Positions 44,480-57,514 are shown, counted from the first letter of the stretch. The stretch: DNA of 64,000 nucleotides from Tachypleus tridentatus (GCF_004210375.1 NC_134830.1:43963094-44027093), one strand, 5' to 3'. A program made the numbers and translations. The notes: generated by a model from the letters alone, not told the origin.

Positions 44480-45357
44480 GTGATTCTTTATACTATTTAT
44501 TAGTATTAATCTACATATATTTAACATTCATTGCACAGCTTTTGTCAAACAATTGTTAATGTAGGCTGTCAGTAACTGTTTTAAGTTCACATAACTTCAA
44601 TATTCGTGCCATTCGGTGTTGTTTTTTTATTTATGAATTCACCAGTGCTGGTTAGTTTAACAAAATACTATCTAAGATATATATGTAAAAATCATTATAT
44701 CAGTGTTGGGTGTTATTACCGATACAGATTCACTCTGAAATATTGAAACTGAAAGAGGATAAGAGGTAGTCATAAAAATTTTCACACTGAACAAAATTAT
44801 GCCTGAAAACGTATAAAATGTATCACGTGTTTGTTTAAAATTTGTATATGAATGTATGGTTTTTTTTTTTCTATATGCTTAGGTTCCGGATTTACATTAG
44901 AGTAGGAAAATTGACTTTTTAGTACGACTGACAATGTTTGCTCTGTTTTACATGTAAACCTTGTTTTTATAGTGTCATAAATAAACGTTGCATTTAGTGC
45001 CTTTTTATTTTATTACAAGCAGACAATATATCACAAGTGTTATTGTTTCAAATTTTGTTTTGAACTTGGACGTGCGTGTTCTTGTACTTACCATTCCTTT
45101 TATATCGAACAAGTTTCAACTGCAGAGTTTGTTGTTTCTCACAGTAATGGTAGAAACATCAAAACTGAACTGTCTGTTCTCATAATCAGTTAACAGTGAT
45201 TCTCTAGAGTAAAATCGTATCGTGCACTTACAAGTTTAACTTTAAGTGTAACATTCGTAACATGTTACAGACAAACCAATGAGGGTGACAATGCTTTTGA
45301 CTTCTCATTTGCATTTTTCTATAGGATGGATAAGGGTTAATTCTGAGATATTACAAT
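44480..45357. other. No gene recognised
   Basis: A 65-codon frame at 44988-45185 has no domain. AT-rich. Confidence 0.4.
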
Positions 45358-45402
45358 GCATTGGTAGACAGAACACAGATAGCTCAATGCATAGTTTTGT
45401 GT
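45358..45402 (+). repeat. SINE family B tail fragment
   Basis: TTGGTAGACAGAACACAGAT, AGCTCAATGCATAGTTTTGT; the head is lost and a family A copy follows directly. Confidence 0.7.
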
Positions 45403-45677
45403 TTGTTAGTTTGTTTAGAATTTCGAGCAAAGCTACAAAAGGGATAACCCCACTAGTTGTCCCTAATTTAGCAGTGTAAGACTAGAGGGAAGGCAACTAG
45501 CTAGTCATCAGTACCCATCGTATCTCTTGAACTACTCTATTGCCAACGGATAGTGGATTGGCTGTGACATTATAACGCTCCTCACGGCTGAAAAGGCAAG
45601 CATGTTTGGTGTGACGAGTATTGGAACCCGTGACCCTCATATCACGAGTCGAGCGCACTAACCATCATAGCCTTGTA
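45401..45677 (-). repeat. SINE family A, full length, in a family B tail
   Basis: Complete in reverse from GTTTGTTAGTTTGTTTAGAA to ATAGCCTTGTAC, with a duplicated CTAG in the GCTAGCTAGTCATC segment and B-box complement ATTGGAACCCGTGACC. Confidence 0.9.
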
Positions 45678-45897
45678 CTATACTACAAAATGACAAATAC
45701 TTCCTTCTCCTTATTTTAACTTTACATATATTCGGGATTTAAAACCAAAACTGATTGGAAATAACTAGAATGACTCCCATAACTTACAATATTACACAAA
45801 TTAATGCGTCTTGTGTTGATTATTGAAGTTACGTTTTACAATTGTGCTGATTAATGTGCAATACATTCTTATACTTTAAACATTGTGCTACAACATC

Positions 45898-46010
45898 CGT
45901 CCTTCTACCCAGTGGGACAGCACGGATTTACAACGCTAAAATCAGAGGTTTGATTCTTGTTGATTGACGCATCAAATAACCCGATGTGACTTTGCTATAA
46001 AAAGATACGC
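45898..46010 (+). repeat. SINE family C copy
   Basis: CTACCCAGTGGGACAGCACG, GGATTTACAACGCTAAAATC, AGAGGTTTGATTCTTGTTG, ATCAAATAACCCGATGTGAC, TTTGCTATAAAAAG. Confidence 0.85.
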
Positions 46011-46362
46011 ACGAATAACTTATTTTTTTTTCTTGCGTGATAAACTTCGTGTCGAAGCACATTGTTAACCAGGTTCATACCAAAGACCTACTGTGTAATT
46101 GTGAATCCATTATGTAGCCTAGCTATTTGGTTGTCATAACCTTACAAGTGAATGTTTATGTTTCATATTTTGTGTATGTCGAAAGTAAATATAAGACATA
46201 TCGATAAAATAGTAATAAAACAGTTCCTAAATATTCAATTTACTTGAACATTTTTAACAGTTGCTTTTACTTAAAGTTGATTCAGTTTTAGGCATTATTA
46301 CTTTTAACTGTCATTTAGCCGTGTATACGGAATCCATACCATTATTGAAAACAATTAATTTA
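46011..46362. other. Spacer, nothing recognised
   Basis: AT-rich. Confidence 0.45.
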
Positions 46363-46628
46363 TGTTTGTTTGTTTTGAATTTTGAGCAAGGCTGCACGAG
46401 GGCTATCTGCGCTAGCCGTCCTTAATTTAGCAGTGTAAGACTAGAGGGAAAGCACTAGTCATCACCACCCACCGCCAACTCTTGGGTTACTCTTTTACCA
46501 ACGAATAGTGGGATTGACCGTCATATTATAACGCCCCCACGGCTGAAAGGGCGAGCATGTTGAGTGGGACGGGGATTGGAACCCACGACCCTCGGATTAC
46601 GAGTCGAGTGCCTTATCCACCTAGCCAT
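46363..46628 (-). repeat. SINE family A, full length
   Basis: TGTTTGTTTGTTTTGAATTT to CACCTAGCCATTT; B-box complement ATTGGAACCCACGACC; anticodon complement GATTACGAGTCGAG. Confidence 0.93.
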
Positions 46629-46990
46629 TTTTATTAACTTAAATAAAAACATTGTTTTTGTATAATTTTTGTTTTTGAAAACAGCTCTGACGTCCTTACT
46701 ACAATATTAGAAATGATAAGGTAATATATTGCTACACCATATTTAATTGGAAATACATTAAATATATATAGTGTGTATTAAAATATGTTTAAAAACATAA
46801 AATTTAAACAGTTTAATTCTTACATTGAGATCTTCCAAATACAACTGACCAAGTAACATGAAAATAGCTTAAAATTAATTGCTTACAACATTACGTGTTT
46901 ATTTTTAACGAACACACGCGGGGACTTTGCGCATTAAAATGTATTTTAAGAGGCAATAAAAACCGAAATATATCAGGTGAATTCTGGTTA
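46629..46990. other. No gene or repeat recognised
   Basis: Very AT-rich. Confidence 0.45.
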
Positions 46991-48210
46991 TCTTTTAGTT
47001 TGTAATACCAGATGGTACTAAGTGCAGTTTACGACAGCACTTGCCAGTAAACCGCACAAGCCAATAAATAACAAAGATAATCGGAAATTGTTGTGTTACA
47101 TTGATAACAACTAAACACGATCGTCATAGAATCGCGCATACCACACATATTTGGTCCATATTTACGTATATGAGACATATGATGGTCCGTCATGTGATCT
47201 GATTAGGCATTCAACATATACATCATCATGTTAAGCAGTCTTGTCTTATTTGCTACTTTGAAGAAAGTAACAGAGTTGAAAGTGTTTCTAATTCTTTACG
47301 AATCATACGTAAACTTTGAGGAAGAAGCCCGGAGATCCATCGAATAAAAGGAAGCCGGCCAAGAACATCAGACTCTTGCAAGTTAACTAGAAGCGTGTCA
47401 GAGTGTCATTAACATTATATGAAATGACTCCAGAACAATGGCAGAGTTTGTCACACAACGCATGATATCGTACATAAAACCAGTAGACAAACGCTATACA
47501 TGTGTTTATTCTGCCTCTTCACGTTCATAAGGCATTTGCTTTGATACTGAACCATATGTTCGCAGCTGCAACTGCCCATCATGTCAGTATACAAGCAATC
47601 GAAAACAAATATTACAAGGCTTTCCTAGCTGTAGGCCACATAGCCATTGGTGTTCATTGTGCTCACAGCAGGAACCCTGTTAGTGAACCTATGAAAAGTT
47701 GAACATTACTACCTTCAGAAGATAGTTGAGCTTAAAGTTGTAGAAAGTTTAAAGGCGTATATGGTTTTGTAAGGAATATGAAACCAAGTATATCCCCATA
47801 CACATAACTCTCACAAAGGGGACAGAAGTGTGGCGTGACCATGAATGACAACTGATGAACAAACGCATCATTGTAATTTGTGGAACGGTACAATCAGTAC
47901 TACTTATTATGAGAATCACATCTTACAACCCTTTACACTTCTATATTTGGTTATAACTGGTTCTGTCTTATTTCAGTCCACTCAATGATGTCAGCTGCCC
48001 CCATCACACAATAATGCTCAACATGGTCCTCGTAGAAGGTAGGATTAACTGAATGAGCGAATTACATAAAACTTTTATAGAATAATATTAGGAAACGATC
48101 AATACTTTATCAGATGGCCCATGGAAACAAGTCCTTTAGAAAGAAACGGTCGAGGATATCTCAAGACCTTATCAACACTCTTCTTTTAAGCATGCGCAAT
48201 AGATGCCAGA
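46991..48210. other. Less AT-rich single-copy block
   Basis: About 1.2 kb with lower AT than its surroundings and no SINE. A 66-codon plus frame (47502-47702, containing AIENKYYKAFLAVGHI) is histidine- and alanine-rich, unlike translated AT-rich DNA, but no family or splice sites are recognised. May be an old transposon body, a pseudogene or regulatory DNA. Confidence 0.25.
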
Positions 48211-49466
48211 CTGCTTTTGATGTTTTTAGTGATTGTAATTTATATACGAGCTGAGTTAAAAACATAATCTGCCAAATCAAATTTTGTTATTAAAATATAA
48301 AATATAGAACAATATACGAAGCAAGATACAAGTTTAAACGTGTTCAAAATTTAATTTGCTAACATATAATAACTGAAAATAAACTTGTAAAGGAGCTTGT
48401 GTCCAATTACATATAGGTGGAGCTCTCCGCCATTCTGGTGGCTGATAAAACATTCACTTGAATGTTTTCTGAGGAAGACTACAGATCTGATAAGAATCGC
48501 TTTAAAAGACCAGATATTTTGAAAAATCTAATAGATTACTATGAATAATTCAATGATGAAGCAAAAGTGTTCGATTTTTTAAAGAAAAAGAGAAAAATAA
48601 AACATATGATGACATTTATTGTTATTTTCTTCTGTAAGAAAGCTATACGTTATGGTAGTCCTAATAAAACCTGTGTAGGATTCGCAGTTCGTTCAACAGT
48701 ACCCTAAAGCAACTAAAGTAGGTTGTGCACATGCGTGCTACTCAACTCTAGCTCAGACACTTGAGCTAAACCAGATTTGGGTCATTATTAGAGCTTCAAG
48801 GACCGTACGATATAATTTAATCACAATAGAGAAAAAGATTTTGAAATTGTATTTTCAAAATCACTAAAACGCGTGCTGGAGAGATATGTCGGTTAAAATT
48901 CTATGGTGTCATTCCCTCACAATAGATGGCGATAAATATCAAACACATGATTGATAATTAATGGAGAGTTAAATATAATTAAATGCCCTTTGTTGATTAA
49001 TAAAAAGTCAGTTAATTCGTGAAATATTTATAAATAAAAAGTAAAAAGTAACAAGGTAAATGTAACAAACTTTCGCTATTTTTGGTTCTCTTTAGACAAA
49101 TAAGTTTGGTAAAAATATCGAATTGAGGTTCGTTAATGAAAAGATATTCAGTTGTAAAAGATTTAAAGATAAGACAATTCAAATTATGCTTATTACTAAG
49201 TTTCTAATTCTTTTCAAAAACTGTTTTTTTACGCTTTGTATTACTAAGAATACCTTCTGAGTGAAGTAAAGAAGAATGTATAATGATATGCTAACCACAT
49301 TATAACTGTTATTTCGAGTACCGATGATGCCTTAAGCCTAATGTAAGGTTCTGCATGTATTTGTAAATTTGCTTGAAAACAACTGTTTCGTTGTAAAGTG
49401 TAATTATTTGTTAATTTTACATATATCATAGCACATCAGAATTAGTTTATAGATATATTAGCATTA
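48211..49466. other. No gene or repeat recognised
   Basis: AT-rich; an 11-base inverted pair AAAACATTCACTTGAATGTTTT lies near 48448-48469 and could form a hairpin. Confidence 0.4.
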
Positions 49467-49591
49467 GACTACCGGTGGCACAGCGCTATATCTGCGGACT
49501 TACAAGGCCAGTAACTGAGTTTCGATACGCGTGGTGGGCAAAATACAAATAGCTCATTGTGTCTCTTTCCGTTTAACTACAATGAAACAAA
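49467..49591 (+). repeat. SINE family B, full length
   Basis: ACTACCGGTGGCACAGCGCT, GCGGACTTACAAGGCCAG, TGAGTTTCGATACGCGTGG, ATACAAATAGCTCATTGTG, TTTCCGTTTAACTAC. Confidence 0.88.
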
Positions 49592-49789
49592 ATTTAACGT
49601 TATCTCGTTAATTTATTTTAGCCACATTTATTGTTAATTAATATTTTATTCAATTTATCTGCTTATTACACAGAATCAACGAGAAGAGACTACACTAGCA
49701 ATTCTTAACAGGAACCTGTGAACAAAGGTAAAGAACAGCGTGTACTAATATTTCATATACAACGTTAATGACGAGCAGAGGGAACACGA

Positions 49790-50015
49790 GTCGGTCTTGT
49801 GGTACAGTTCTGGGCTGTGCGATAACACAAAATATACCCCAAACTTTAACTTTCGAGTGTCTTATAAGAGTTACGGACAGTCCCTTGTGTTAACGGTGAA
49901 TATTAGGGTGCTGCTGACCGACTTCCTTTTTAGGTTTAGTAGTTCAAAATTAGGGACAGCGGCAGATAATCTTAGTAGGTTTGTCACAAATACGAACTAC
50001 AAGTCAAAGTCGAAA
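49790..50015 (+). repeat. Old family A-related SINE
   Basis: Diverged blocks GAGTTACGGACAGTCCCTTG, GGTGCTGCTGACCGACTTCC, AAAATTAGGGACAGCGG, CAGATAATCTTAGTAGGTTT, GTCACAAATACGAAC keep family A order. The 79-codon frame (49797-50036) over it is not a gene. Confidence 0.6.
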
Positions 50016-50556
50016 AGAACAACTCTGATTACATAAACGTTAAATGTACACCACCTAAAACTTTCACACTGACTTTTTAGTACTGTTAATGGAAACTTTT
50101 AAACGTAAACGTAACACATCTGTGGTTTCCGTGCCGCTTTGTGAAAATACACCTTTCAGTTTTTAACAATCGACGTATGATCGTTTGGCGTTGTTAATAA
50201 ACGCCGCTTGTGGTAATCTATACTGTTTTGTAGCGGTGCCATTACCAATACATGTAATACTGTATAAAATATCAAGCGTGTATTTTTGATCTTCCTCATT
50301 GTCCTTGGATGGTCCTTATTTTTCATCGGGTTAATAGTCAGTAATATTAAGTTTCTTTTGCGGCTTCAACCTCTAAAAAAAATAATAAAAAATTATACCA
50401 GTATTTTCAGAACTATTCAACGTGTTATTTTAAGATAAATGAGATGCCTTATTTCAAGCAACCTTGTAACCGTAGCAATCCACAGATCATTCATGTATAG
50501 TAAATGGTACGAGAAAAACAAATTACATATGCAGATGAAAAATGTTGTGGGGCTGT
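50016..50556. other. No gene or repeat recognised
   Basis: Mixed AT-rich DNA. Confidence 0.4.
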
Positions 50557-50790
50557 GGTAATTCTAGTTTTTGATTTTTGTTGAGGGGTAATTCTAGTTT
50601 TTGATTTTTATTGAGGGGTAATTCTAGTTTTTGATTTTTGTTGAAGAGTAATTCTAGTTTTTGATTTTTGTTGAGGGGTAATTCTAGTTTTTGATGTTTG
50701 TTGAGGGGTAATTCTAGTTTTGATTTTTGTTGAAAGGTTTAGTTTTGATGTTTGTTGAGGGTAATTCTAGTAATTTAATTTTGATTTCTA
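50557..50790 (+). repeat. 30-bp minisatellite, about 6 regular units plus remnants
   Basis: GGTAATTCTAGTTTTTGATT followed by TTTGTTGAGG repeats with starts at 50557, 50587, 50617, 50647, 50677 and 50707, then shortened units to about 50790. Confidence 0.92.
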
Positions 50791-50977
50791 TTGTAATTAT
50801 TTCGCAAAAGAAGTAGGATGGAAACAGTTTTATTCTCACAACTTGTGAGGGCAAAATTAGCAAATTAATTGCTATAATTCGTTGTTTTATAAAAAGTAAT
50901 ATTAAGTTTGTACTTAACGTCATTATTAAATGAATGAAAAGCTAAAATACTGTGAAATAAATCTGAATAAGTAATGA

Positions 50978-51522
50978 TAGTGCATTTATAGTACACATAT
51001 AGTACATTTATAGTACAATTATAGCACATTTATAGTAATATTATAGTACATTTATAATACAATTATAGTACATTTATAGTAATATTATAACACATTTATA
51101 TTACAATTATAGTACATTTATAGTACAATTATAGTACATTCATAGCACAATTATAGTGCATTTATAGTATAAATATAGTACAATTGCAATACATTTATAG
51201 TAATATTATAGTACATTTATAGTACATTAATAGTAATATTATAGTACATTTATAGTACATTAATAGTAATATTACAGTACTTCTATAGTAATATTATAGT
51301 ACAATTATAATACATTAATAGTAATATTATAGTACATTTATAGCACATTAATAGTAATATTACAGTACTTCTATAGTAATATTATAGTACAATTATAATA
51401 CATTTATAGTAATATTATAGTACATCTATAGTATATTAATAGTAATATTATAGTGCATTTACAGTACAATTATGATACATTTATAGTAATATTATAGTGC
51501 ATTTATACTACAATTATAGCAC
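50978..51522 (+). repeat. AT-rich array of 11- to 13-bp units
   Basis: Units such as ATTTATAGTAC, AATTATAGTAC and AGTAATATTAT alternate for 545 bp. A higher-order copy offset by 88 bp is visible: ATTACAGTACTTCTATAGTA starts at 51271 and again at 51359. Confidence 0.92.
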
Positions 51523-51828
51523 ATTTTTAACATGACAAATAAGCGCCGATATAATAATATATTATGTAATAATATAATATATTAAAGCTTTAGCTGTGGT
51601 TCTGACGTCATAATGACTGAATATGTGTTACTTTTCAGAGTTGTTTATTTTAAGTTAATTTGCATACTGAGATTACTGTAACTATGTTTTATGTGTAATG
51701 TAAGCATAGTTTAACAAATTTATTCTGTAAATTAGCATAAAATATTATAAACATTTAGTGTGTTGTTTTGTGACAGTTAAAGTGTAGATTTTACGACGTA
51801 AGTGAGTGATTGGGTAGTCAGTACTAAG
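51523..51828. other. Palindromic AT tract and a single CRE
   Basis: AATAATATATTATGTAATAATATAAT-type self-complementary DNA near 51552-51585, then a perfect TGACGTCA at 51603-51610. Confidence 0.4.
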
Positions 51829-51954
51829 TGCTCACCAGTTGCACAGCGAAATGTCTGAGGATTTACAACGCTAAAACCCAAATTTAGATACCCGTGATGG
51901 GCAGAGCATAGATAACTCATTGTATAGCTTGTGCTTAACTTAAAAACAACAAAA
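51829..51954 (+). repeat. SINE family B, full length
   Basis: GCTCACCAGTTGCACAGCG, GGATTTACAACGCTAAAACC, TTTAGATACCCGTGATGGG, AGAGCATAGATAACTCATTG, TATAGCTTGTGCTTAAC. Confidence 0.92.
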
Positions 51955-53358
51955 GTTATTCACCTATACTTTCTTGGTGTGTTCCACAACTAATGTACAT
52001 TTACGTGTTAAATTATTTTCACTTTTTGCCGCAAATCACATATGAATACATATAAAAAAAAACAGCAACGTAATACCACAGGAAACAGAATAAAATTGGC
52101 ACCGTAGTATTACGTGAAACACATCGACACCGTAACACCACAGGAAACAGAACAAAAAGACAAAAGAACGTGAAAGAAAACACGAGTCAATAACGTCTTT
52201 GGATCATATTTTTAAAAATAGAATACAACCAGGAGAAAAGGTAATAAAAAACTTACAAATCAGTCGTGTTTTTTATTATTTTTACTCTATTCCAGCTGTG
52301 TGTTATCGTACACTTTAGAACTGATAATAATACATCGGTATGACACATTTTCGAGGTCTTATCATTCGAGCTCTTGTTGAAGGAACATTAAAATAACGAG
52401 GCGAATGTTCATATCACGCCACTAATAGGGTGTAGTTCTCTGCTTCAACCAGGTACCTAAGATAAAGTTCCAGATGATATGGTTTGTCTTGTTATAAATG
52501 AGACTCCGACCAATAGTTCACATTTATTGCCCGTTCACGAGCACACCCTTCCGGTAGCTCTAGCGGTACAGGATATACACCATAATGACAATGTTCGTAA
52601 TGAGTCTATAGAAACACTTGACCACCCACTCACCTGATAACAGAACATACTGTAGTTCTATGTTGTGTTTCTTTACTAGTATTTTAAATTCTTGTTATTT
52701 TTGTTTCCAATTTGTGAGGGACCTAAAAGATGAACAATACGTGAACTAATGTTTTATTTTTTATTGATTTGTTTTGTGCGCTTATCTGAAATATCTGATC
52801 ACCATAAACATGTGCATGTTTTTTGGTGTGTTTTTTTTTAATACCATCTCTATCTAATGATTTATCGGTGGGTGAAAAACTTCAGACCGCTTGAAGAGAA
52901 AGTAGTGGCATGAATGAGCAGTTGGTAGGTAGGAGTTTTAATGAGACTTAAGAAGTGCATATGTATTCGGTTTTATTGACACGTCACCTGCTTAGTCTGG
53001 GCAATGTCTGGGTATAACAAATGACTCTGTAAGCCTGCTCAAGAAATGTAAAGGCTTCTGATCTTGGAGGATTAAAGTGAATCAAGACATGCTAAGGCGC
53101 GTGGGATTCGGGAACAAAAGTCATAAATTACTTTTAAACGTAAACAAATATAAATATTTAGGTTGTTAAATTTGCTTTATTCTAATCGTCTTAAAAATAA
53201 AAATAAGGATATTCTCATGTATTAAGGAAATTCACAAAACGCGAATAAATCCAATAAAAAATTCAGTTACTAGACTTTTTTATTTCTGGATTTATGAAAG
53301 GTGTATCGAAATTAAAACACCAGAAAGATATCAAAATTTCTCGTGAAATTATATTTAT
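51955..53358. other. No gene recognised
   Basis: Contains a loose repeat of CACCGTAACACCACAGGAAACAGA-like text, shown here in part (ATACCACAGGAAACAG at 52054 and ACACCACAGGAAACAG at 52135). 52370-52640 is GC-richer with CCTTCCGGTAGCTCTAGCGG, faintly SINE B-like. Confidence 0.35.
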
Positions 53359-53370
53359 ACTAACCCAGTT

Positions 53371-53645
53371 GGCCCGGCATGGCCAAGCGTGTTAAGGCGT
53401 TTGACTCCTAATCCGAGGGTCGCGGGTTCGAATCCCAGTCGCACCAAATATGCTCACCCTTTCAGCCGTGGAGGCGTTATAATGTGACGGTCAATCTCAC
53501 TATTCGTTGGTAAAAGAGTAGCCCTAGAGTTGGCGGTGGTGGTGATTACTAGCTGCCTTTCCTCTAGTCTTACACTGCTAAATTAGGGACGGCTAGCGCA
53601 GATAGCCCTCGAGTAGCTTTGCGCGAAATTAAAAAAAACAAACAA
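53371..53645 (+). repeat. SINE family A, full length
   Basis: Close to consensus: GGCCCGGCATGGCCAAGCG, GACTCCTAATCCGAGG, GCGGGTTCGAATCCCAG, all body blocks and AAACAAACAAA. ACTAACCCAGTT (53359-53370) and ACTAACCTTGTT (53646-53657) match at 10 of 12. Confidence 0.95.
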
Positions 53646-53657
53646 ACTAACCTTGTT

Positions 53658-54848
53658 TCTAAGTGTTAAACTGCTCTCTTTATTTGATGATTTAAACTCT
53701 GTAATATATAATAGTCTCAATAAATATTCAAAAAGTGTAATTTGTATTTTAATTCATTAGATGTTTCAATACAAACCATTTTACTTGCGACGAGGTTGTG
53801 CAGTTCATTATGGCGTTCAGAAACATTGTAATCTTTAGACGAGCAACGCATGACGATTCCTTTCAAATCTTACTATGAAAGGAGTGAGAAAGAGAGTTTA
53901 TTGAGTAATTACACAAAGAAAACAAAAGGACCAGAATAACAGATTTGTCCCCAGGAGACAAAATAGCTTTCTTTGTCTTCAGATAGATCCTTGTGACTTT
54001 ATACAGTCTCAGAAAGTTTTATTTTATCTGGGAAGTAGTTTATGCCACTTTTAGTGGCATCCAGAAAACCTTTGCTATTGAAGGTCCAGTTTACGCCTTT
54101 CTAATGAAGGAACTAATTTTTCTAATATGGTTTGGAGATAGACAGATCACAAGAGCCCTTAGGTTAAACAAAGCTAAAGTCAAGTTGAAGTAAAGTACAC
54201 ACATATATTTATCGTCTCTCCTTCACTTTTATTAATATCATGAAAATTACTTCAGACAAATTTTGCTACAGACTCTTTTGGCTTCGAATGGACACTGTTT
54301 TAGTGTAACAGCTTATACAGCTATTAAATCGTTAAACACTGATTATATGCTTGTGAAAACGAGCACCATCAATCTTAGTTTGAGACCACACCAACAATAT
54401 ATTTCCTGTAATTCGCCTGTTTTTGTTTTAGGCAGAAAAACGTACATGAGTACTAAGTTAGTTTCTGACTGCTACTAATTAATATGAAGACTCATCCTGT
54501 CCGTGTAATACAGACTGATGCTTTAGAACTCTCCCTACAAAAACGACTTAATATTTATTTTCTTTTTTCGCTGGTACCCTTATTTCGTTAAAAGTAGCGT
54601 AGCAGCTTTCAGTTGAGTATATGCTATAACAGTTAAACTAACTCAACTGATAATGAAAAAAAAAATACAACTTTTCCTTTTCTCCAACGTTTTGTAAAAT
54701 AATTTCGCCACCAAGACAACTCTATAACATCAACAAAGAGAAACATGAATATCGTTTCTTTCTGCGGTCTCATTTATATATAATTGCAATCAAGAACTAC
54801 GACTTTAATTTTAACAATTTTCGTATCATTTTTTTTCTATACCCCCAC
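53658..54848. other. No gene recognised
   Basis: Plus frames of 66 (53993-54193) and 71 codons (54263-54478) have no domain or paired splice sites. Confidence 0.35.
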
Positions 54849-54965
54849 CTCCACTGAGGTTCAACGGTAAGTTTAACCTTTAAAATACTAAATTCATGGT
54901 TCGAGCTTTGCTGTGGGCGCAACGTAGATTGTTTCCATTGTGCAGCTTTGTGTTTATACAAACAA
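54849..54965 (+). repeat. SINE family B, diverged
   Basis: CTCCACTGAGGTTCAACGG, TAAAATACTAAATTC, TGGTTCGAGCTTTGCTG, CAACGTAGATTGTTTCCATT, GTGCAGCTTTGTG. A 72-codon minus frame (54797-55015) over it is not a gene. Confidence 0.8.
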
Positions 54966-56468
54966 GTACATAAGTTTCTCTTTCTCTGAATCTCAGCCAG
55001 GCCCAGCAGCCTCAAGCACTAAATTAACATTAACATTTATAGAAGTTATTATTATTTTACCTTTTATTACCTTACAATGTAGAAATTTTAAACGCTTGTG
55101 TTAACTCTGAAAATTGTAACTTTAATTGAGTCTACATTTATACTGAATGTTTCCCGTTACTTCACTCTGTTGCCTACCACAAGAATCACCAGCTCAACCG
55201 ATAGCCTCCAGGTATATACACAAATGGAAGTCTATTATGCATTACAGACTGTCTAATTACACGGAAATAGATTTATTGAACTCACTGGAAACTGAAACTT
55301 GCATGCAGATAGTGGGTTGAAGGTTTTTTTTGTTTTTTTTTCTGATACTAACATCTATGAATTTCAAATCTGTCTTAAGAGAGCGCCATATAAGGCAGTT
55401 AGCGTGAGTAACACGTAGCAATAATAATAAAGAACAGAAAAATTAAATACAAGCCGGAACTCCAGGTAGGGAGCACTAGCTTGTTATAGACAGAAAATAA
55501 GACAACGTATGATTGAAAAGGATCTGTTGAAAATACCTTGTTTAAAGTGTAAGTAATTAGGATTTCAATCCTCATGAGTGAAGTATGCTGTTTTAATTAC
55601 AAGAACCCAATTGGAAAAGTAATTAGTTCTTAAAAACAACTTTCCATGTAAGAGAGTTAATAAGCTTTCCTTTATTGGTTTGTTAGTGTATGAATGATCT
55701 GATTTGTAAGAAAACAAAAAATAAAATCTATCTATGACAGGTTTTGATACAATTTTTTATGTATATTTCTTTAGTAATAATTTTTAATTCTGTATTAATG
55801 GACATATGAAAGGGCTTGGTAGTGAAGCTGTTGTTATTAACTGTGGAGAGTTATAACGAGAAGTACAACTTTCAAATCTTATATGTAGGAAAGCAGTTAG
55901 TTACGTAACAGCGTCGCTGACGATCAGACGTTTTGATGCCAGAACTAGTGTGTACAGTTGCAAACTACGTTATTTAAATTATGCCATTATTGTAAATCTG
56001 CATCGTAGCATTGAGATGTACAAATTAACGATTCACATACGTTCTGTGCATTGCTGTGCTAAGTCTCAATAGCACCACTTTACGTACACTTTACGTAAGG
56101 CTGAGAAGAATATCTAAAAGACCTATTGCACTCAAAATAATAGTATTTATCTATTTCGGGCAATGATGGGTGTATGTTAAAAACAGCTAATTGAATGCAG
56201 TATAGCGTTGGCTTATGTCATTTTTTGCGGATAATTGCAACAATGTAGTTCTCGAATTTTTAAAATTGGATACTCGTGTTTTATCTTAAAGAAAACTTTA
56301 AAAAGAAACAATCGATAAATGCAGCAAAAAATCAGTTGCTTATAAAGATTTGAACGACATTTTGAAAAACAAACGTTTGCTAATTTCGCCCAAATTCTTC
56401 GAAGTAGACACATTGTAAAAATTGTTTTTGAATAACATGTATATCACTGCTTTGACGAGAAAAATCAT
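54966..56468. other. 1.5 kb without recognised features
   Basis: AT-rich; 66-codon minus frame at 56213-56413 treated as chance. Near-duplicate TTTACGTACACTTTACGTAA at 56080-56099. Confidence 0.4.
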
Positions 56469-56740
56469 TGGCCTCGCATGGCCAGGTGGTTAGGGTGCTC
56501 GAGTTGTGACCTAAGGGATGCGGGTTTGAATTTCGTCACATCAAACGATGCTTGCCCCTTTAGCCGTGGAGACGTTATAATGGTACGGTCAATCCCTATA
56601 TTTGTTGGTTAAAGAGTAGCCCAAGAGTTGGCGGTGGGTGGTGATGACTAGTTGTTTTTCCTCTAGTCTTACACTGCTAAATTAGGGACGGCTGGCGCAG
56701 ATAGCCCTGGTGTAGCTTTGCGCGAAATTCAAAACAAACA
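56469..56740 (+). repeat. SINE family A, full length
   Basis: TGGCCTCGCATGGCCAGGTGG, CTCGAGTTGTGACCTAAGG, B box GCGGGTTTGAAT, complete body, CAAAACAAACATA tail. Anticodon loop altered. Confidence 0.92.
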
Positions 56741-57514
56741 TAAAACCAATTTCTCCAAAGAGGATATTTTCTCTTTCTAAACAAAGCTAGATTTTTAATT
56801 TGTAGGAAGCATTATGAATTTCACATCGTATCCGAACCGTCTGTCTGCCTGTACTAGTAAATTAAAATTCATGTATGTATCCCGCGTCGCAGACATGAGA
56901 ATAATAATGAACACAGCTAGAAGACTGGAACTATAGGTTGGACATGGGTGGGGTGTTAATGCTGACATGAAAGAACCATATATTTATAGGGAGAAGGCTG
57001 CTTAGTGCCTTTTTTTAATTACTGTCCTAACATTTTTTTCAGTTACAACAAGAGCACTTAAAAGTGGAGAGCAAAATTGTACGTTTCTCATAAAGTAGCC
57101 AATAGAAGGTCGTAAAAGCAGAGAAACCAAATACAAGACAGACACACAAAAAAGAACGTCTATGTCAGCTAAAGGATAGTAATTAATATGATTATAGCAA
57201 TTTTCAAAGAACCTTCAACCAAGAACGTCATCACTTGTCGTGGAAAACAAACAATGTTTATATCATGTGTTCTTTATTGTCTTGAGGCTTACGGTAGATT
57301 CAGATGTTGTGTCGTACTTAGATACACCAGCCAATGAAACTAAAAGCATTATAGAATTCTTCTGCAAATCTGTCTTTGAATTTCAATTCTCCAGTTTGTT
57401 GTAATTACGTTTTTGAATTTTCAGAGAGAATTCACGTAACGTCCAATGTTACATTCATACGTATGTTCATGTAGATTAACGTCACTGTTCGTCAGTTTGT
57501 TTGTTTTGTATAGA
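56741..57514. other. No gene or repeat recognised
   Basis: AT-rich. Confidence 0.4.

Noticed and set aside
49797..50036. 79-codon plus frame
   Set aside because: Covers an old family A-related SINE.
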